This document shows positions 61,730 to 64,000 of a stretch of DNA of 64,000 nt, piece by piece. Source of the DNA: Lachnospiraceae bacterium (lineage in GTDB: Bacteria > Bacillota > Clostridia > Lachnospirales > Lachnospiraceae); assembly GCA_017624495.1 (NCBI GenBank), contig JAGAMY010000022.1:26993-90992 (forward strand), in the 5' to 3' direction. Position 1 is the first letter of the stretch. Each line of letters begins with the position of its first letter. A program made the translations under genes and the position numbers. The notes under the pieces are model-generated. The model was given only the letters and a program-made list of their open reading frames with translations, was not told the DNA's origin and made no database searches.

Positions 61730-61735
61730 AGAATA

Positions 61736-62488
61736 TTATTTATTGTAGTTTACGATATTTCCAAACTCTGGTTTTAAGGAAGCTCCACCTACTAAACCAC
61801 CGTCAATGTCCGGTTTAGCAAATAATTCTGCTGCATTTCCTGCATTAACAGAACCGCCGTACTGAATACGGATAGCTTCTGCTGTAGCTTCATCATAAAC
61901 TTCTTTGATGCAATTACGGATTGCTGCACATACTTCTTCTGCCTGATCAGAAGTAGCTGTTTCACCAGTTCCGATTGCCCAGATTGGCTCATACGCGATT
62001 ACTGCATTTTTTGCCTGATCTGCTGTTACATTCTGGAATGCAATTTTAATCTGCATACGAATCCAGTCAATGTAGATACCCTGTTTTCTCTGTGTTAAAG
62101 ATTCTCCACAGCAGATAATTGGTGTAATACCATGTTCGAAAGCTTTTAATACTTTCTTATTTACTGTTTCGTCTGTTTCTGCGAAGTATTCTCTTCTTTC
62201 AGAATGTCCTAATACAACATATTTCACACCGGCATCTACAAGCATTGCAGGAGAAATTTCTCCTGTGTATGCACCGCTTTCTTCAAAATACATGTTTTCT
62301 GCACCAATCTGAATGTTTGTGCCTTTTGCTGCTTCCATAGCAGGAATGATGTCAATTGCAGGTACGCAGAATACTACGTCTACATCATCATTTGCTACTA
62401 CAGGAGCTAATTCTTTTACTAATGCTACTGCTTCACTTGGAGTTTTGTTCATTTTCCAGTTTCCAGCGATAATTTTCTTTCTTGCCAT
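61736..62488 (-). CDS. tpiA: Triosephosphate isomerase
   Basis: Interconverts dihydroxyacetone phosphate and glyceraldehyde-3-phosphate. NWKMNK (catalytic Lys) near residue 10, LGHSERR (His) near 95, [11 protein letters not shown] (Glu) near 165, GGSVNAGNA and [11 protein letters not shown] at the phosphate site. Full length at 250. It follows pgk by 26 bases in the glycolytic gene run gap-pgk-tpiA. Confidence 0.98.
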   Translation of the reverse strand: MARKKIIAGNWKMNKTPSEAVALVKELAPVVANDDVDVVFCVPAIDIIPAMEAAKGTNIQIGAENMYFEESGAYTGEISPAMLVDAGVKYVVLGHSERREYFAETDETVNKKVLKAFEHGITPIICCGESLTQRKQGIYIDWIRMQIKIAFQNVTADQAKNAVIAYEPIWAIGTGETATSDQAEEVCAAIRNCIKEVYDEATAEAIRIQYGGSVNAGNAAELFAKPDIDGGLVGGASLKPEFGNIVNYNK

Positions 62489-62514
62489 CTTTATATTCTC
62501 CTATCTGTTTGTTC

Positions 62515-63726
62515 TTACTTATCGTTAGCTGCTGCTACACCCGGTAAATCTTTTCCTTCTAAGAATTCTAAGGAAGCTCCACCACCTGTAGAGATGTGGC
62601 TCATCTTGTCACCAAAGCCTAACTGATTAACTGCTGCTGCAGAATCACCACCACCGATGATTGTTGTAGCATCTGTTTCTGCTAATGCTTTTGCTACTGC
62701 GATTGTACCTGCTGCAAGTGTTGGGTTTTCAAATACACCCATTGGTCCATTCCATACAACCGTTTTTGCTGTCTTAGCTGCTTCAGCAAAAAGCTCTGCC
62801 GATTTTGGTCCGATATCACAGCCTTCACGGTCTGCCGGCATATTTGCAGAATCATAAACTTCTACATCTACAGGAGCATCAATTGGATTAGGGAATGCTG
62901 CGATAGTTGCAGAATCCACTGGTAATAATAATTTTTTACCAAGTTTTTCTGCTTTTGCAAGCATTTCTTTACAATAATCTAATTTAGAATCGTCTACTAA
63001 AGAGTTTCCGATTTCATTTCCCTGTGCTTTTAAGAATGTGTAAGCCATACCACCACCGATGATTAAGGTATCACATTTCTCTAATAAGTTGGAGATTACA
63101 TTTAATTTATCAGCAACCTTTGCACCGCCTAAGATAGCAACAAAAGGTCTTACCGGATTTTCTACTGCATTTCCTAAGAAATCGATTTCTTTCTGCATTA
63201 AGTAACCAACTACTGCTTCGTCTGCTAATTCAGCAACACCAACGTTAGAGCAGTGTGCTCTGTGTGCTGTACCGAAAGCATCATTTACAAATACATCACA
63301 TAAGGAAGCAAGGTCTTTAGAGAAAGCTTCTCCGTTCTTTGTTTCTTCAGGTCTAAAACGTGTATTCTCAAGTAAAATGACTTCTCCATCTTTCATAGCT
63401 TCTACAGCTGCTCTTGCGTTTGGTCCAACTACTTCTGGATCAGCAGCAAATTTTACTTCCTGACCTAATAATTCAGACAATCTTTCTGCTACAGGAGCAA
63501 GTGTCTTTGTCTGCCTGTCTTCTTCTGTTTTTACCTTTCCTAAATGGGAGCAAAGAATAACTTTACCACCATCTGCAATTAATTTTTTGATAGTAGGAAG
63601 AGCTGCTACTAAACGGTTTTCGTCTGTGATTTTACCTTCTTTTAAAGGTACGTTGAAATCACATCTGCAAAGTACTCTTTTACCTGCTACATTGATATCA
63701 TCCACTGATTTTTTGTTTAATGACAT
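62515..63726 (-). CDS. pgk: Phosphoglycerate kinase
   Basis: ATP-generating glycolytic enzyme. It has the N-terminal substrate motif [29 protein letters not shown] (3PG-binding Arg/His) near 160, the hinge [17 protein letters not shown] near 195 and the ATP site [14 protein letters not shown] near 358 with [11 protein letters not shown]. Length 403 is standard. A strong ribosome site (AAAGGAGG) precedes the ATG. It is separated from gap by a terminator, so it is expressed by read-through or its own promoter. Confidence 0.98.
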   Translation of the reverse strand: MSLNKKSVDDINVAGKRVLCRCDFNVPLKEGKITDENRLVAALPTIKKLIADGGKVILCSHLGKVKTEEDRQTKTLAPVAERLSELLGQEVKFAADPEVVGPNARAAVEAMKDGEVILLENTRFRPEETKNGEAFSKDLASLCDVFVNDAFGTAHRAHCSNVGVAELADEAVVGYLMQKEIDFLGNAVENPVRPFVAILGGAKVADKLNVISNLLEKCDTLIIGGGMAYTFLKAQGNEIGNSLVDDSKLDYCKEMLAKAEKLGKKLLLPVDSATIAAFPNPIDAPVDVEVYDSANMPADREGCDIGPKSAELFAEAAKTAKTVVWNGPMGVFENPTLAAGTIAVAKALAETDATTIIGGGDSAAAVNQLGFGDKMSHISTGGGASLEFLEGKDLPGVAAANDK

Positions 63727-63761
63727 ATGTATGTCCTCCTTTAGAGTGTCCTTTATTTACA

Positions 63762-63790
63762 ATTCCGCAAGCTGCGCATCCTAGCGGAAT
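63762..63790 (-). repeat. Small inverted repeat in the gap-pgk interval
   Basis: ATTCCGC and GCGGAAT (7 bp) flank a 15-base loop. It lies between the gap terminator and the pgk ribosome site and might act as an mRNA-processing or 5'-stabilising hairpin. Confidence 0.4.
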
Positions 63791-63798
63791 GTATTTCG

Positions 63799-63832
63799 TA
63801 AAAAAAGAGTCCGGTCCAAAAAGACCGGACCC
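63799..63832 (-). terminator. Terminator after gap
   Basis: GTCCGGTC / GACCGGAC, an 8-bp GC-rich stem with a 6-base loop, followed on the minus strand by TCTTTTTTT. It lies between gap and pgk. Confidence 0.9.
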
Positions 63833-63855
63833 TTGGTGAGTCTTAAATAAGCTAA

Positions 63856-64000
63856 TTAAGCTAATTCAGCGAAGTATTTGATTGTCTTAACCATCTGAGA
63901 TGTGTAAGAGTTCTCATTGTCATACCAAGATACAACCTGTACCTGTGTATTTCCATCTTCCATTGGAGCTACCATTGTCTGTGTAGCATCGAATAATGAA
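63856..64000 (-). CDS. gap: Glyceraldehyde-3-phosphate dehydrogenase, C-terminal end only
   Basis: The last 47 codons of GAPDH are seen, running off the window: the frame reads ...[46 protein letters not shown] is the invariant C-terminal motif of the enzyme. It precedes pgk and tpiA in the same direction, the standard glycolytic order in Firmicutes. Confidence 0.96.
   Translation of the reverse strand, partial: SLFDATQTMVAPMEDGNTQVQVVSWYDNENSYTSQMVKTIKYFAELA

Overview
The window reads as chromosomal DNA of an AT-rich, Gram-positive anaerobe of the Clostridia, most likely a Lachnospiraceae gut commensal. This is inferred from four things: the gene order murE-priA-def-fmt-peptidase-rsmB-rlmN-prpC-prkC-rsgA, a meso-diaminopimelate-type MurE, a glmS ribozyme in front of glmS, and accessory families typical of that group (DUF6273, YARHG, BIG2/FIVAR surface proteins, LytTR-DUF3021-ABC cassette, PD-(D/E)XK AAA-ATPase). 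Both ends are cut inside genes: rsgA at base 1 and gap at base 64000. I saw no rRNA, tRNA, CRISPR array, insertion sequence or phage gene.

Layout. 1-11.9 kb: one long minus-strand housekeeping operon from a near-consensus promoter (11823-11851), covering peptidoglycan synthesis, replication restart, protein maturation, rRNA modification and the PASTA kinase/PP2C phosphatase pair. 11.9-14.4 kb: a small membrane protein, a PH-domain protein and pyrBI. 14.4-15.3 kb: a manganese exporter behind a yybP-ykoY riboswitch with tandem terminators. 15.3-25.8 kb: an accessory stretch of small genes: lipoprotein, sugar-phosphate isomerase-like protein, HD hydrolase, AAA-ATPase, several GNAT acetyltransferases (one internally deleted, one possibly frameshifted), orphan small membrane proteins, and rtcB with a small leader ORF and terminator. 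25.8-34.3 kb: flavodoxin-like protein, chemoreceptor, a LytTR/DUF3021/ABC exporter operon with paired direct repeats upstream, a NifX-like metal protein, and surface proteins. 34.4-36.6 kb: glmS with its self-cleaving ribozyme.

36.6-44.2 kb is the most striking part: a five-gene minus-strand operon encoding a zinc-ribbon/TIR/coiled-coil protein, a ribbon-helix-helix regulator, an SPFH (flotillin-like) protein flanked by zinc ribbons, a four-helix membrane protein, and a second TIR protein. That second protein has one transmembrane helix and a predicted external TPR-like plus DUF6273 region. A symmetric four-half-site operator lies across the promoter. I propose a membrane-tethered TIR signalling or defence system with receptor-like architecture; this is inference from domain content.

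44.2-64 kb: a secreted Ig/BIG2 protein, an O-antigen-ligase-like polymerase, a DnaJ/DUF5685/zinc-ribbon operon in which the DUF5685 protein carries squalene-synthase-like Asp-rich motifs, a lone PilT-like ATPase, a 1672-residue secreted glycosidase-like protein, an OPT transporter paired with a PqqD-like protein, an HD hydrolase, and the glycolytic gap-pgk-tpiA genes. Promoters, terminators and operators were called by eye; family names come from recognised motifs, not searches.
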